Shown one piece after another: positions 7,066 to 15,463 of a stretch of DNA of 64,000 nucleotides (position 1 is the first letter of the stretch; each line of letters begins with the position of its first letter). The notes under the pieces are model-generated. The model was given only the letters and a program-made list of their open reading frames with translations. It did no database searches and was not told the DNA's origin. The stretch lies in NCBI GenBank assembly GCA_044433115.1, contig JAWXTY010000005.1:1-64000 (forward strand). The letters are read 5' to 3'. This stretch comes from CAKUIA01 sp044433115 (GTDB lineage: Bacteria; Verrucomicrobiota; Verrucomicrobiia; Opitutales; Intestinicryptomonadaceae). The translations under genes were made by a program, and so were the position numbers.

Positions 7066-9429
7066 ATGAGCATATTAAAATCTTGGTGGCACGACAATAA
7101 TTTAATTCTATCTAAATTTACTGAAGATATTAAGGAATTGCCTACACTCTTTCTAAAGACCTTTAACTCCAAGCAAAAGCTCAAGACTTCCTTTGCCCCA
7201 AAGGCACTATTTGCAAATTATTCGCACTATTATATAGATAAGGGCAAAATCAACTTTGTGCTAAATTCTTTCAACTTTCCCAATATAGACCTAGATGAGA
7301 ATTATTACCTCTTTGGCAATTTCAATAATTGGAAAGATAGTATAGGCAAAGAAAAGTGGCGTTTAAAACGTGTAGGCGACGAAATGCGATTGAGTCTCGA
7401 CGCAAAAAAGTTCTTTAGTAGGAAATCTCATATCGTTTTTAAGTTTTCTTCAAAGACAAGGTGGATAGAGCCTAATGCAAAATGCCCCAATCTCGAAAGA
7501 GACGAATTTGGCAACGCCAACCTAACTATAATTAAACATAGGACAGGCAAGCACGTGTTGTTATCTGAGTGTGAGGGCAACTGCGATATATCTTTGGGAG
7601 TAGAAATTGTAGACGAAAAGGACAATGTATTAGCTAAAGTAGACTACGCTCACTTGCTTATATCTATGCAAAGCGACGAGAAGATGGGAGTTAGCATAGA
7701 CGATGGCAAAACTACCTTTAGGCTTTTCGCTCCAAGGGCTAAGCGAGTTGTGTTGATATTGCGAGAAAGCTTAATTTCTGAGACTATAGTTGAAGAAATG
7801 CAAAAGCAAGATAATGGAACTTGGTCTTTGAGCTTTCATTCCAATTTGAGCAATATGCTCTATTCTTATAAAGTAATAGGCGACAATTCTAATATACGCA
7901 CAGCCTTTGACGACACTATAGAAATCTCCGACCCCTACGCTATAGCAATGAGTGGCAGAAATTCGCCATCTCCTGTATTAGATAGAGATAAACTCCCAAA
8001 AGCGAAAGCGTCTAAGCATATAAAGTGGCAAGACCTTTGCATAATGGAATGTCATATTAAGGATATACTGGCAAAGACTGAGTCGAAGGACAAGAGAACT
8101 TTTAGTGCCTTAAAAGACTATATCAAAACTAATGCTTGTTATTTCAAAGAAGCTGGGATTAACTGCATAGAATTGCAACCCATACAAGAATTTGACAATG
8201 AAAGCCTAGACGAATACCACTGGGGCTATATGCCTGTAAACTGGTTTTCGCCTGCAAGTGCCTACGCAAGCGAGCCAGAAAAGTTCACTCAAATTCAAGA
8301 GTTTAGAGAGCTTGTTGAGGCTATACACGAAGAGGGCTTTAGTCTATTATTAGATGTAGTCTACAATCACGTAGGCGAGCCTAATCACCTTTTACGCATA
8401 GACAAAGAATATTATTTTGAATGTGCCCACGATGACACTTTAATGAATTATAGTGGCTGTGGCAACGACTTTAGAGCGTCGTCAGCAATGGGCAAAAAGC
8501 TCATAGTCGACAGCCTCAAGCATTTGATAGAGCATTATGGGGTAGATGGTTTTCGCTTTGACTTAGCAGAATTATTGGGAGTTGAGTGCCTTGAATATAT
8601 AGAAAAGGAACTTAAGGAAATTAGACCAGACGTGGTTTTAATAGCAGAGCCTTGGAGTTTTAGAGGACATATTGCACATTCATTGATGCACACAGGATTT
8701 AGCTCTTGGAACGACTCGTTTAGAGAATTTGTAAGAGGCTATGTATTAAATAATGGCGATGTTGGAGGTCTTAAATATTTCTTAGAAGGCTCAAAGGCTT
8801 GTGCGAGCTGGCCTGCCCAAACTGTAAATTATATAGAGAGCCACGACGATATGCTATTTTTCGATAAAATCAGCAATAACTACAACGCTCCCTCTATAAT
8901 AGATATGAGAAGATATAAAATTGCTTACGCTATTACTCTTTCTGCTCTTGGTATACCTATGCTTGCTGAGGGCTTTGACTTTGTGCGAACAAAGTGGGGA
9001 TCTAACAATACATATAAAGATGGGGCGACTAATGCCTTAGAATATGATAGGGCTTTGAAGTTTCCAGCTGGAGTGAATTTCCTAAGAGACTTGGCTCGTT
9101 TTAGGTCATATTCCGAAAACTCAAAGGCTATGCGTCTTAGCGATAGGCAAAGCGAAAGTTATTTTAAATATTTTTACGCTCCAAATTCAAATGCCTTAGG
9201 AGTTCTTTATAATGCAGATAAGTCTGCGAATGCAAAGAGGCTCTTTGTCTGCTTTAACCCAACTTTTAGCATAGCCCCACTAGATATGAAAGGCTTCAAG
9301 CTAGACAATTTTAAGCAAATTGCAGACATAGATAGACTCGATGAAAATGGCTTAAAATCGCCTTTAATTAAAAAAAGAGATATTTTAAAATTGCCAGAAC
9401 TGTCTTTTTCTCTTTGGATAGAAGATTAA
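7066..9429 (+). CDS. glycoside hydrolase family 13 enzyme, debranching/branching type
   Basis: 787 residues. An N-terminal glycogen-binding-like module (YYLFGNFNNWKDS) is followed by a CBM48-type domain (TTFRLFAPRAKRVVL) and a GH13 barrel from about residue 330. The GH13 motifs are LLLDVVYNHVG, GVDGFRFDLAELLG (nucleophile Asp near 499), LIAEPWSF (acid/base Glu near 527) and NYIESHDDM (Asp near 593). The HWGYMPVNWFSP segment resembles the conserved YNWGYDP/YWGYNP block of pullulanases and isoamylases, so alpha-1,6 debranching of glycogen is most likely. A branching enzyme is the alternative. No signal peptide is seen. RBS AAGGA precedes the ATG. Confidence 0.8.
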   Translation: MSILKSWWHDNNLILSKFTEDIKELPTLFLKTFNSKQKLKTSFAPKALFANYSHYYIDKGKINFVLNSFNFPNIDLDENYYLFGNFNNWKDSIGKEKWRLKRVGDEMRLSLDAKKFFSRKSHIVFKFSSKTRWIEPNAKCPNLERDEFGNANLTIIKHRTGKHVLLSECEGNCDISLGVEIVDEKDNVLAKVDYAHLLISMQSDEKMGVSIDDGKTTFRLFAPRAKRVVLILRESLISETIVEEMQKQDNGTWSLSFHSNLSNMLYSYKVIGDNSNIRTAFDDTIEISDPYAIAMSGRNSPSPVLDRDKLPKAKASKHIKWQDLCIMECHIKDILAKTESKDKRTFSALKDYIKTNACYFKEAGINCIELQPIQEFDNESLDEYHWGYMPVNWFSPASAYASEPEKFTQIQEFRELVEAIHEEGFSLLLDVVYNHVGEPNHLLRIDKEYYFECAHDDTLMNYSGCGNDFRASSAMGKKLIVDSLKHLIEHYGVDGFRFDLAELLGVECLEYIEKELKEIRPDVVLIAEPWSFRGHIAHSLMHTGFSSWNDSFREFVRGYVLNNGDVGGLKYFLEGSKACASWPAQTVNYIESHDDMLFFDKISNNYNAPSIIDMRRYKIAYAITLSALGIPMLAEGFDFVRTKWGSNNTYKDGATNALEYDRALKFPAGVNFLRDLARFRSYSENSKAMRLSDRQSESYFKYFYAPNSNALGVLYNADKSANAKRLFVCFNPTFSIAPLDMKGFKLDNFKQIADIDRLDENGLKSPLIKKRDILKLPELSFSLWIED

Positions 9430-9436
9430 ATAAAAT

Positions 9437-11614
9437 ATGAAATTACTTATATATATTACACTTTTCTTAAGTTCTCTAAGCCTATTTGCAAAACTAGATA
9501 GCAAAATTATCCCTGGAAATGCCAAGGGCTTTGAAATATCTAAATGGGACGACGACACTTCTTTTCTCGAATGGAAGATATACGGAGACGAGGGCGAGTA
9601 TAAGGAAAATGACTTAATTTTAATCCACAATATGAAGTTGGATATTTACGATGGCTCTGAAAAGGAAATCGAAAAGATTAAGATTAATAGCGAGCTTGCA
9701 GAAGTATATGCTAGCACTAAATCTGCTGGAGGCGATGGCGAGATATTTGCAAAGGGCGATAATTTTGACTTTAAAGGTAGAACTTGGCTTTGGGAAAGTA
9801 GAAACAAGAAAATTAGCATATACAATTCCTTAACTATAAATCTACAGTCTAAAGATGGCGACTCTGAATGCGTTGCAAAGAGTAAAATTGGATATTTCTT
9901 TCACCTTAAAGACGAAAATATATTCGAGCTAGAGCGAAATGTTAACATTGTAGATGAAAAGTCTGAGATTGATTGCGACTATCTATTATTAAAGACTGAC
10001 AAAGACTCTGTGCGTGGTAACAATAAATCAGCACGAAGCGTAGATGCAAAAGGTAATGTAAAAATCTTGTGGGACAAAAAAATATCTGCCTATGCTGACA
10101 AACTAGATATAGACCCTGAAACTGAGTTTGCAATATTATCAGGTAACGCAAAGTTGATTGATTTAAAGAGTAATACTCAAGTTTTTGGAGCTAAAATCGA
10201 CTTAAACAAAAATTCAAAGCAATCAAAGGTATATAGCGACAAAAACCAAAGGGCAAAGGCTATACTCAAGCAAAAGAACGACAAGGGTGAGCTTGAAGAA
10301 GTCAATATTTACGCAAATAATATATCTATGATTATGCGTGATGAAGAAGTTGAAGTTAGCTTTACTGGCAATGTAATCTTAGAAACTCAAGACATACACG
10401 CCTCTTGCGACACTATGATTAGCCTTGCAACTAAGGCAGAAGGCAAAGACGACTTTGAATTGCTAAAAGTTGTAGGCGAAGGCAAAGTTGGAGTAAGGCA
10501 AGGCAAAAGAACTGCTTCTGCAAAGACTTTTATTTATACTCCCGAAACTAGCGAAATCGTGTTAAACGAAAACGCTACTATGCAAGATGAGGAAAGAGGA
10601 GTTAGTCTTATTGCCTACTCTGTTGTGCTAGACAAAAACGAAAATAGGGCTATAGCAATATCTGAAATTGGCAATGATAAATCTTTCGTGCATCTTAGAA
10701 TTAGTGAGATAAAGAGCGATACGCTCAAGACTAAATCTGAGCTAAATATATTTTCAAGGCACTTAATTACTAATAGAGATGGCGACAATATCACTTTTAA
10801 TTTTGAAAATGACGTAAAGATAAAAGCCTCTAATATACAAGCAAGTTGCCAAAGAATGAATATATACGCTAAGGGCAATCAAAAGGGACGCTCTCAAATA
10901 AGCAAAATTGAGGCCTTTGAAAATATCATAATCAAGCAAGAGCAGTATTTAGCTACAGCCCAAATTGCAAGAATTTTCCCTAACGCCCAACTCAACGACG
11001 CAGGTGCTTTAAAGGATAAGAGCTATACAGAACTTTTAACTTCTGATAAAAAGCCAGAGGAACGCCCTAAGATTATTTTAGCCCCTATAGGCAATATTGG
11101 GCTAAACGAGAAAATCACCGAGGGCAAAGTATATAAGAATACAGAAATTACAAGCGACAAGCAATCTTTGGTAGAAGGCGAAGAATTTGACACATATTTC
11201 TTTGAAGGCAATGTGGAAATCGACTCTACAGATATGCAGGCTAATTGTAATAAGATAGAAGTTAAGATGGCAAAGGAAGGCGACGCTTCTGTAAAGAAAA
11301 TTTCTCATATCATAGCTACAGAAGATGTAATCATCACTCAGGGTTTAAAAGAAGCGAAAGCTGGCAGATGCGATATATTCCCTAATGAAGAGATGATAAG
11401 CCTAAGCGAAAGCCCTGTGGTGCTTGATAAGGGGAATAATTCTAGTGCAACAGGCTATAGAATGACTTATAGAAAAGGCAAAAAAGGAATAAGCATAGAG
11501 GGCGACCCTAATGCAAAAGCAAGCACAGATGGCGAAGCTAAAAGTGATGATGGGGCTAAAAAACCAAGCAGACCAACTATAACCTTACCTCCGATTAAGG
11601 GGGCTTCTAGGTAA
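9437..11614 (+). CDS. LptC/LptA (OstA)-like LPS transport protein with several tandem domains
   Basis: 725 residues with a signal peptide (LLIYITLFLSSLSLFA). Residues about 25-130 look LptC-like (WKIYGDEGEYKENDLILIHNM). At least four OstA-type stretches follow, each with beta-rich runs such as ARSVDAKGNVKILWD, ISFTGNVILETQDIHASCD, ITFNFENDVKIKASNIQASC and YFFEGNVEIDSTDMQANC. Such domains stack into the periplasmic LPS bridge. LptC is normally about 190 residues and LptA about 180, so here several bridge units appear fused. The C-terminal 45 residues are low-complexity and proline/lysine-rich (KKPSRPTITLPPIKG). It lies 7 bases after the GH13 gene. Confidence 0.7.
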   Translation: MKLLIYITLFLSSLSLFAKLDSKIIPGNAKGFEISKWDDDTSFLEWKIYGDEGEYKENDLILIHNMKLDIYDGSEKEIEKIKINSELAEVYASTKSAGGDGEIFAKGDNFDFKGRTWLWESRNKKISIYNSLTINLQSKDGDSECVAKSKIGYFFHLKDENIFELERNVNIVDEKSEIDCDYLLLKTDKDSVRGNNKSARSVDAKGNVKILWDKKISAYADKLDIDPETEFAILSGNAKLIDLKSNTQVFGAKIDLNKNSKQSKVYSDKNQRAKAILKQKNDKGELEEVNIYANNISMIMRDEEVEVSFTGNVILETQDIHASCDTMISLATKAEGKDDFELLKVVGEGKVGVRQGKRTASAKTFIYTPETSEIVLNENATMQDEERGVSLIAYSVVLDKNENRAIAISEIGNDKSFVHLRISEIKSDTLKTKSELNIFSRHLITNRDGDNITFNFENDVKIKASNIQASCQRMNIYAKGNQKGRSQISKIEAFENIIIKQEQYLATAQIARIFPNAQLNDAGALKDKSYTELLTSDKKPEERPKIILAPIGNIGLNEKITEGKVYKNTEITSDKQSLVEGEEFDTYFFEGNVEIDSTDMQANCNKIEVKMAKEGDASVKKISHIIATEDVIITQGLKEAKAGRCDIFPNEEMISLSESPVVLDKGNNSSATGYRMTYRKGKKGISIEGDPNAKASTDGEAKSDDGAKKPSRPTITLPPIKGASR

Positions 11615-11652
11615 AAAAGCATATTTTCTTTAAATACTATAGAAAAAAATGC

Positions 11653-11681
11653 TTGCAAAGCTATAAAGATTAGGGCATCGT
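11653..11681 (+). promoter_or_regulatory. possible TTGCAA promoter upstream of gap
   Basis: An A-tract plus GCTTGCAA block (TTGCAA at 11653-11658) matches the -35 block seen elsewhere, but no good -10 hexamer lies 16-18 nt downstream (CATCGT at 11676). It also forms part of a dyad with AAGCATATTTTC at 11617-11628, so it may be a 3' structure of the preceding gene. Confidence 0.3.
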
Positions 11682-11706
11682 TAAAAGTAATTTATCAATG
11701 AGACTT

Positions 11707-11733
11707 CTATATCTTGTTAATTTTTAGATATAG
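11707..11733 (+). promoter_or_regulatory. hairpin in the gap leader
   Basis: CTATATCT (11707-11714) pairs perfectly with AGATATAG (11726-11733), and the loop plus right arm read TTAATTTTTAGATATAG. A similar AATTTTTAGA/AAAA segment lies in the hairpins just upstream of pgk and tpiA. No T-tract follows, so it is not a terminator. It could stabilise the mRNA or bind a regulator. Confidence 0.4.
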
Positions 11734-11780
11734 TAAGTAGGCTCAATTAAATAAAAAGATAATATAAAAGGATAAAAAAA

Positions 11781-12800
11781 ATGGCAATTAAAGTAGGCAT
11801 TAATGGTTTTGGACGTATTGGTCGTCTAGTATTCAGAGCAATAGTTGACAAGGGTCTATTCGGTAGCGAAGTAGAAGTTGTAGCTATCAATGACTTAGTA
11901 CCAGCTGATAACTTGGCATACTTATTAAAGTATGACTCTATACAAGGTCGTTTTAACGGCACAGTTGAAGCAAAGGGCGAAGACTGCATCTTGGTTAACG
12001 GTAAGGAAATCAAGACTTTGGCAGTAAGAGAAGGTCCAGCAGCTTTACCTTGGGGCGAATTAGGCGTTGACGTAGTAATCGAATCAACTGGCTTATTCTG
12101 CGACGAGAAGGCATTCGGACACATCACTGCTGGTGCAAAGAAAGTTATCATTTCAGCTCCTGCAAAGGGCGACATCAAGACTGTAGTTTTAGGCGTTAAC
12201 GACGACTCTTTGACAGCAGACGACGCAGTAGTATCTAACGCTAGCTGCACAACTAACTGCTTGGCTCCTATCACTAAGGTAGTATTAGAAAACTATGGTA
12301 TCGTAGAAGGTTTAATGACTACAGTACATAGTTATACAGCAACTCAAAAGACTGTTGACGGCCCATCTCGCAAGGACTGGAAAGGCGGCAGATCTGCAGC
12401 AATCAACATTATCCCATCTGGTACAGGTGCAGCAAAGGCAGTAGCTTTAGTTCTTCCTGCAGTTGCTGGTAAGTTAACTGGTATGGCATTTAGAGTTCCA
12501 ACTCCTACAGTATCTGTTGTTGACTTGACAGTTAAGACTGAAAAAGAAACTACATACGCAGACATTTGTGCTAAGATGAAGGAAGCTTCTGAAGGTTCTT
12601 TAAATGGTATCTTAGGATACACTGAAGACGAAGTTGTTTCTTCTGACTTCATTCACTGCTCATTATCATCTATATTCGACGCATCTAGCGGTCTTGCTTT
12701 AAATGGCAATTTCTTCAAGCTAGTTAGCTGGTACGACAACGAATGGGGTTACTCAAACCGTTGTGCTGAATTGTTGATGAAAATTTCAAAATTTCTTTAA
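11781..12800 (+). CDS. gap: glyceraldehyde-3-phosphate dehydrogenase, type I
   Basis: 339 residues. The NAD-binding start is VGINGFGRIGRLVFRA, the active-site motif is SNASCTTNCLAP with the catalytic Cys near residue 156, and the C-terminus is SWYDNEWGYSNR. It oxidises and phosphorylates glyceraldehyde-3-phosphate in glycolysis or gluconeogenesis. AAAGGA lies 10 bases before the ATG. Codon use is less biased to ATA and AGA than in neighbouring genes, as expected for high expression. pgk and tpiA follow on the same strand, but a strong terminator-like hairpin separates gap from pgk. Confidence 0.97.
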   Translation: MAIKVGINGFGRIGRLVFRAIVDKGLFGSEVEVVAINDLVPADNLAYLLKYDSIQGRFNGTVEAKGEDCILVNGKEIKTLAVREGPAALPWGELGVDVVIESTGLFCDEKAFGHITAGAKKVIISAPAKGDIKTVVLGVNDDSLTADDAVVSNASCTTNCLAPITKVVLENYGIVEGLMTTVHSYTATQKTVDGPSRKDWKGGRSAAINIIPSGTGAAKAVALVLPAVAGKLTGMAFRVPTPTVSVVDLTVKTEKETTYADICAKMKEASEGSLNGILGYTEDEVVSSDFIHCSLSSIFDASSGLALNGNFFKLVSWYDNEWGYSNRCAELLMKISKFL

Positions 12801-12863
12801 TAAGAGAGCATAAATAATTATGTGGCGTTAATATAAAGATACGCCCCTAATATATAAAAAAAG

Positions 12864-12907
12864 AACGGGGCAAGTTGTTGCATATTGCATACTTGTCTCG
12901 TTTTTTT
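12864..12907 (+). terminator. terminator or attenuator between gap and pgk
   Basis: AACGGGGCAAGT (12864-12875) pairs with ACTTGTCTCGTT (12891-12902), a 12-bp stem with two G-T pairs, followed by seven T. It should end or attenuate transcription after gap, so pgk-tpiA either has its own promoter or is fed by read-through. Confidence 0.75.
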
Positions 12908-12914
12908 ATGAAAA

Positions 12915-12943
12915 GGGTACTGCTAATTTTTAGAAATACCCCC
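12915..12943 (+). promoter_or_regulatory. hairpin leader of pgk
   Basis: GGGTA (12915-12919) pairs with TACCC (12937-12941), with CTAA/TTAG inside, and ends in a run of C. The right arm CTAATTTTTAGAAATACCC resembles the right end of repeat family P and the leader hairpin of tpiA. It starts 62 bases before the pgk ATG. Confidence 0.45.
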
Positions 12944-12976
12944 AAAGAAAATAGATAAAATTTAAATAAGAAAAAG

Positions 12977-14353
12977 ATGGCTAAAATTAAAACAATTAAA
13001 GATATAGACCTTAAGTCAAAGAAGGTTTTTGTAAGAGTAGACTTTAACGTGCCTTTCGACACTAATGGCGAAATCAGCGACGATACTCGTATAGTAGGAA
13101 CATTGCCTACATTGAAATATTTAATAGAAAATGGTGCTAAGATTGTATTAGCGAGCCACTTAGGTAGACCTAAGTCTAAGGCTGACACTCAGTTTTCCCT
13201 AGCTCCAGTGGCTAAGGCTTTGGCTGAAAAAATCGGCAAAGATGTAAAATTTGTAAACGACTGCATAGGCGAAGAAGTTGTTAAGGCTTGTGCTGATATA
13301 GCAGATGGCGATGTAGTTTTATTAGAAAACACTCGTTTTTACGCTGAAGAAAAAAAGAATGACCCTGCATTTGCCGAAAGCTTGGCAAAGGACACAGGTG
13401 CTGAAATATTTGTATTAGACGCATTTGGCACAGCTCACAGAGCACACTGCTCTACTGCTGGTATCGCTCAATTCGTAGACACAAAAGTAGCTGGTTTATT
13501 GCTAGAGAGAGAATTAGACTTCTTAGGCTCTAAGACTGAAACTCCAGAACGTCCATTTACAGTAATCTTAGGTGGTGCAAAAGTTTCTGACAAAATCACA
13601 GTTATCGACTCTCTTTTAGAAAAGTGCGACACTATGATTATTGGTGGTGCAATGGCTTATACATTCTTCTTGGCTCAAGGCAAGGCAACAGGTTCATCTT
13701 TAACAGAACCTGATAAGGTTGACTTGGCTAAATCTGCTATAGCAAAAGCTAAGGAAAAGGGCGTAGAATTGCTATTGCCTATAGACAATTTGCAAACTGA
13801 TAGCGTAGATTTCGCAGCAAAATCTTTGGGCAACACTAAGGAAGTTGAGTCTATAGAAGAAGGTCAATCTGGCGTTGATATAGGCGAAAAGTCTATAGCA
13901 TTGTTCAAGGCTGCAGTAGACAAGTCTAAGACTATATTGTGGAATGGACCTATGGGTATATTCGAAATCGAAGCATCTTCTAAGGGTACATTTGCAATCG
14001 CTAAGGCTGTTGCCGACTCTGACGCGCTAAGTATCGTTGGTGGTGGCGACTCTGTAAAGGCTGTAAAGAAGAGTGGCTATGCTGACAAGGTAAGCTTCAT
14101 CTCTACAGGCGGTGGTGCTTCTTTAGAATTTTTAGAAGGCAAGGTTCTCCCTGGTATTGCTGCTCTTGACACTAAGTGCTGTGGCAAAGGCAAAAATTGC
14201 AAATGCAAAAAAGAAGAAGCAGGCGAAGCTCCTAAAAAGAGATGTTGCAAAAAGAAGGCTGAAGGCGAAGCTACTAAAAAGAGATGCTGTAAGAAAAAGA
14301 CTACAGAAGAAGCTCCTAAGAAAAAGTGTGGCTGCCGTTGCAAAAAAGACTAA
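12977..14353 (+). CDS. pgk: phosphoglycerate kinase with a Cys/Lys-rich C-terminal tail
   Basis: 458 residues. Residues 1 to about 397 are a normal Pgk: VRVDFNVPF, SHLGRPKS, ILGGAKVSDK and GGGDSVKAVKKSG, ending at SLEFLEGKVLPGIAALD, where the enzyme usually stops. About 60 further residues follow with 11 cysteines and many lysines in imperfect repeats (KKRCCKKK twice, CGCRCKKD at the end). The tail is in frame with no sign of a shift, and its codon use matches the rest. It could bind metal, nucleic acid or a partner. The core reaction, 1,3-bisphosphoglycerate + ADP to 3-phosphoglycerate + ATP, should be unaffected. Confidence 0.95.
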   Translation: MAKIKTIKDIDLKSKKVFVRVDFNVPFDTNGEISDDTRIVGTLPTLKYLIENGAKIVLASHLGRPKSKADTQFSLAPVAKALAEKIGKDVKFVNDCIGEEVVKACADIADGDVVLLENTRFYAEEKKNDPAFAESLAKDTGAEIFVLDAFGTAHRAHCSTAGIAQFVDTKVAGLLLERELDFLGSKTETPERPFTVILGGAKVSDKITVIDSLLEKCDTMIIGGAMAYTFFLAQGKATGSSLTEPDKVDLAKSAIAKAKEKGVELLLPIDNLQTDSVDFAAKSLGNTKEVESIEEGQSGVDIGEKSIALFKAAVDKSKTILWNGPMGIFEIEASSKGTFAIAKAVADSDALSIVGGGDSVKAVKKSGYADKVSFISTGGGASLEFLEGKVLPGIAALDTKCCGKGKNCKCKKEEAGEAPKKRCCKKKAEGEATKKRCCKKKTTEEAPKKKCGCRCKKD

Positions 14354-14373
14354 TAATTTAATTTAATTTTAAA

Positions 14374-14413
14374 GGGTGTTTTTAAATCAAAAGCAATTTT
14401 TAAAAGTACCCCC
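14374..14413 (+). promoter_or_regulatory. hairpin leader of tpiA
   Basis: GGGTGTTTTTAAA (14374-14386) pairs with TTTAAAAGTACCC through 13 pairs including two G-T pairs, and ends in CCCCC. It lies 20 bases upstream of the tpiA ATG and has no T-tract. The right half, CAATTTTTAAAAGTACCCCC, is close to that of the pgk leader. Confidence 0.45.
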
Positions 14414-14432
14414 AACCAGAAAGAAGACAAAT

Positions 14433-15200
14433 ATGACAAGAAAATACTTGATAGCAGGTAATTGGAAAATGAATAAAACTGCAGCTGAAGCTTTCACTTT
14501 AGCTGGCGAAATTGCTAAGGAAGTTGGTACAGACACATCTGTAGACGTGTTGATTTGCCCTACATTTACAGCATTAGAATCTGCACGCAGAGGTATTGCT
14601 AGCTCTAGCTTAAAGTTAGGTTCACAAAATGTATATGTAAAGCAAAGTGGTGCTTATACAGGCGAAATTTCTCCAGAAATGTTGAAGGAATTTTTCTGCT
14701 CTTATGCAATTTTAGGACACAGTGAAAGACGTGAATACTTCAACGAAAGCGATGAGTTTATCAACGCTAAGGTATTGTTCTGCATTGAAAATAACCTAAA
14801 ACCAATCTTGTGCGTTGGCGAAACTCTTGCACAAAGAGAAGCAAACGAGACTATCGCTGTAATCGAAAAGCAAGTTGTAGATGGCTTAAAGGGTGTTTCT
14901 AATGACGACGCAGCTAAGGTAGTTATCGCATACGAACCAGTATGGGCTATAGGTACAGGCAAGACTGCAACTCCAGAAATGGCTCAAGAAGTTCACGCTG
15001 AAATTCGTGCTATGCTTGCAAAGCAATTTGGTGAAGTAGCTGAAAAGGTACAAATCCTATATGGCGGCTCAATGAACCCACAAAATGCAGACGCATTGTT
15101 GGCTCAAAAAGACATCGATGGAGGCTTAATAGGTGGTGCTGCTCTTAAAGCAGAAACATTTATGCAGTTGGTAGACTCTGCTAAAAAAGCCTCTATCTAA
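14433..15200 (+). CDS. tpiA: triosephosphate isomerase
   Basis: 255 residues from the ATG at 14433, which gives MTRKYLIAGNWKMNKT; the open frame extends to 14376 but only the shorter start fits the family. Catalytic His is in ILGHSERREYF and Glu in VIAYEPVWAIGTG; the phosphate loop is YGGSMNPQNA and GGLIGGAALK. It interconverts dihydroxyacetone phosphate and glyceraldehyde-3-phosphate. It follows pgk on the same strand and ends 7 bases before a family-Q repeat. Confidence 0.96.
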   Translation: MTRKYLIAGNWKMNKTAAEAFTLAGEIAKEVGTDTSVDVLICPTFTALESARRGIASSSLKLGSQNVYVKQSGAYTGEISPEMLKEFFCSYAILGHSERREYFNESDEFINAKVLFCIENNLKPILCVGETLAQREANETIAVIEKQVVDGLKGVSNDDAAKVVIAYEPVWAIGTGKTATPEMAQEVHAEIRAMLAKQFGEVAEKVQILYGGSMNPQNADALLAQKDIDGGLIGGAALKAETFMQLVDSAKKASI

Positions 15201-15206
15201 GGGCTT

Positions 15207-15354
15207 GGGGCGTAATATCGCCCTTGATACTCCGCTTTGCTTTTGATTGAGACTCTCATGTATATAAATATGCTTCGACCCTCAATCAAAAGCAAATACT
15301 CGTCTGAAGGGCAATCTTACGCCCCAACAAAAATTATGCTTTCAGCAAATTTTT
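15207..15354 (-). repeat. structured repeat family Q, copy A
   Basis: A palindrome of about 119 bp closed by GGGGCGTAATATCGCCCTT (from 15207) and its near-complement ending at 15325. Its inner stem is GCTTTTGATTGAG paired with CTCAATCAAAAGC, and its apical part reads GCATATTTATATAC on the minus strand. A separate small hairpin (AAAAATTATGC / GCAAATTTTT, 15329-15354) adjoins it. All three other Q copies share this two-hairpin layout; this copy is inverted relative to them. It starts 7 bases after the tpiA stop. Confidence 0.8.
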
Positions 15355-15399
15355 GGCAGGTGAAGTAGATAAACAAAAAATTCACTCTTATGTGAACAA

Positions 15400-15442
15400 A
15401 AAAATGACTAAAATGGACTTGAGCCTTTTTAGTCATTTTTTT
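15400..15442. terminator. bidirectional terminator between tpiA and sppA
   Basis: AAAAATGACTAAAA (15400-15413) pairs with TTTTTAGTCATTTTT (15426-15440), with A-run and T-run flanks. It lies between the convergent ends of tpiA and sppA and can serve both. Confidence 0.8.
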
Positions 15443-15463
15443 AATCTATTAAAAAACTAATTT

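Noticed and set aside
14160..14353. Pgk tail as a frameshift artefact
   Set aside because: The reading frame is continuous, and the tail has regular Cys/Lys repeats and ordinary codon use up to a clean stop; a random shifted frame would not look like this.
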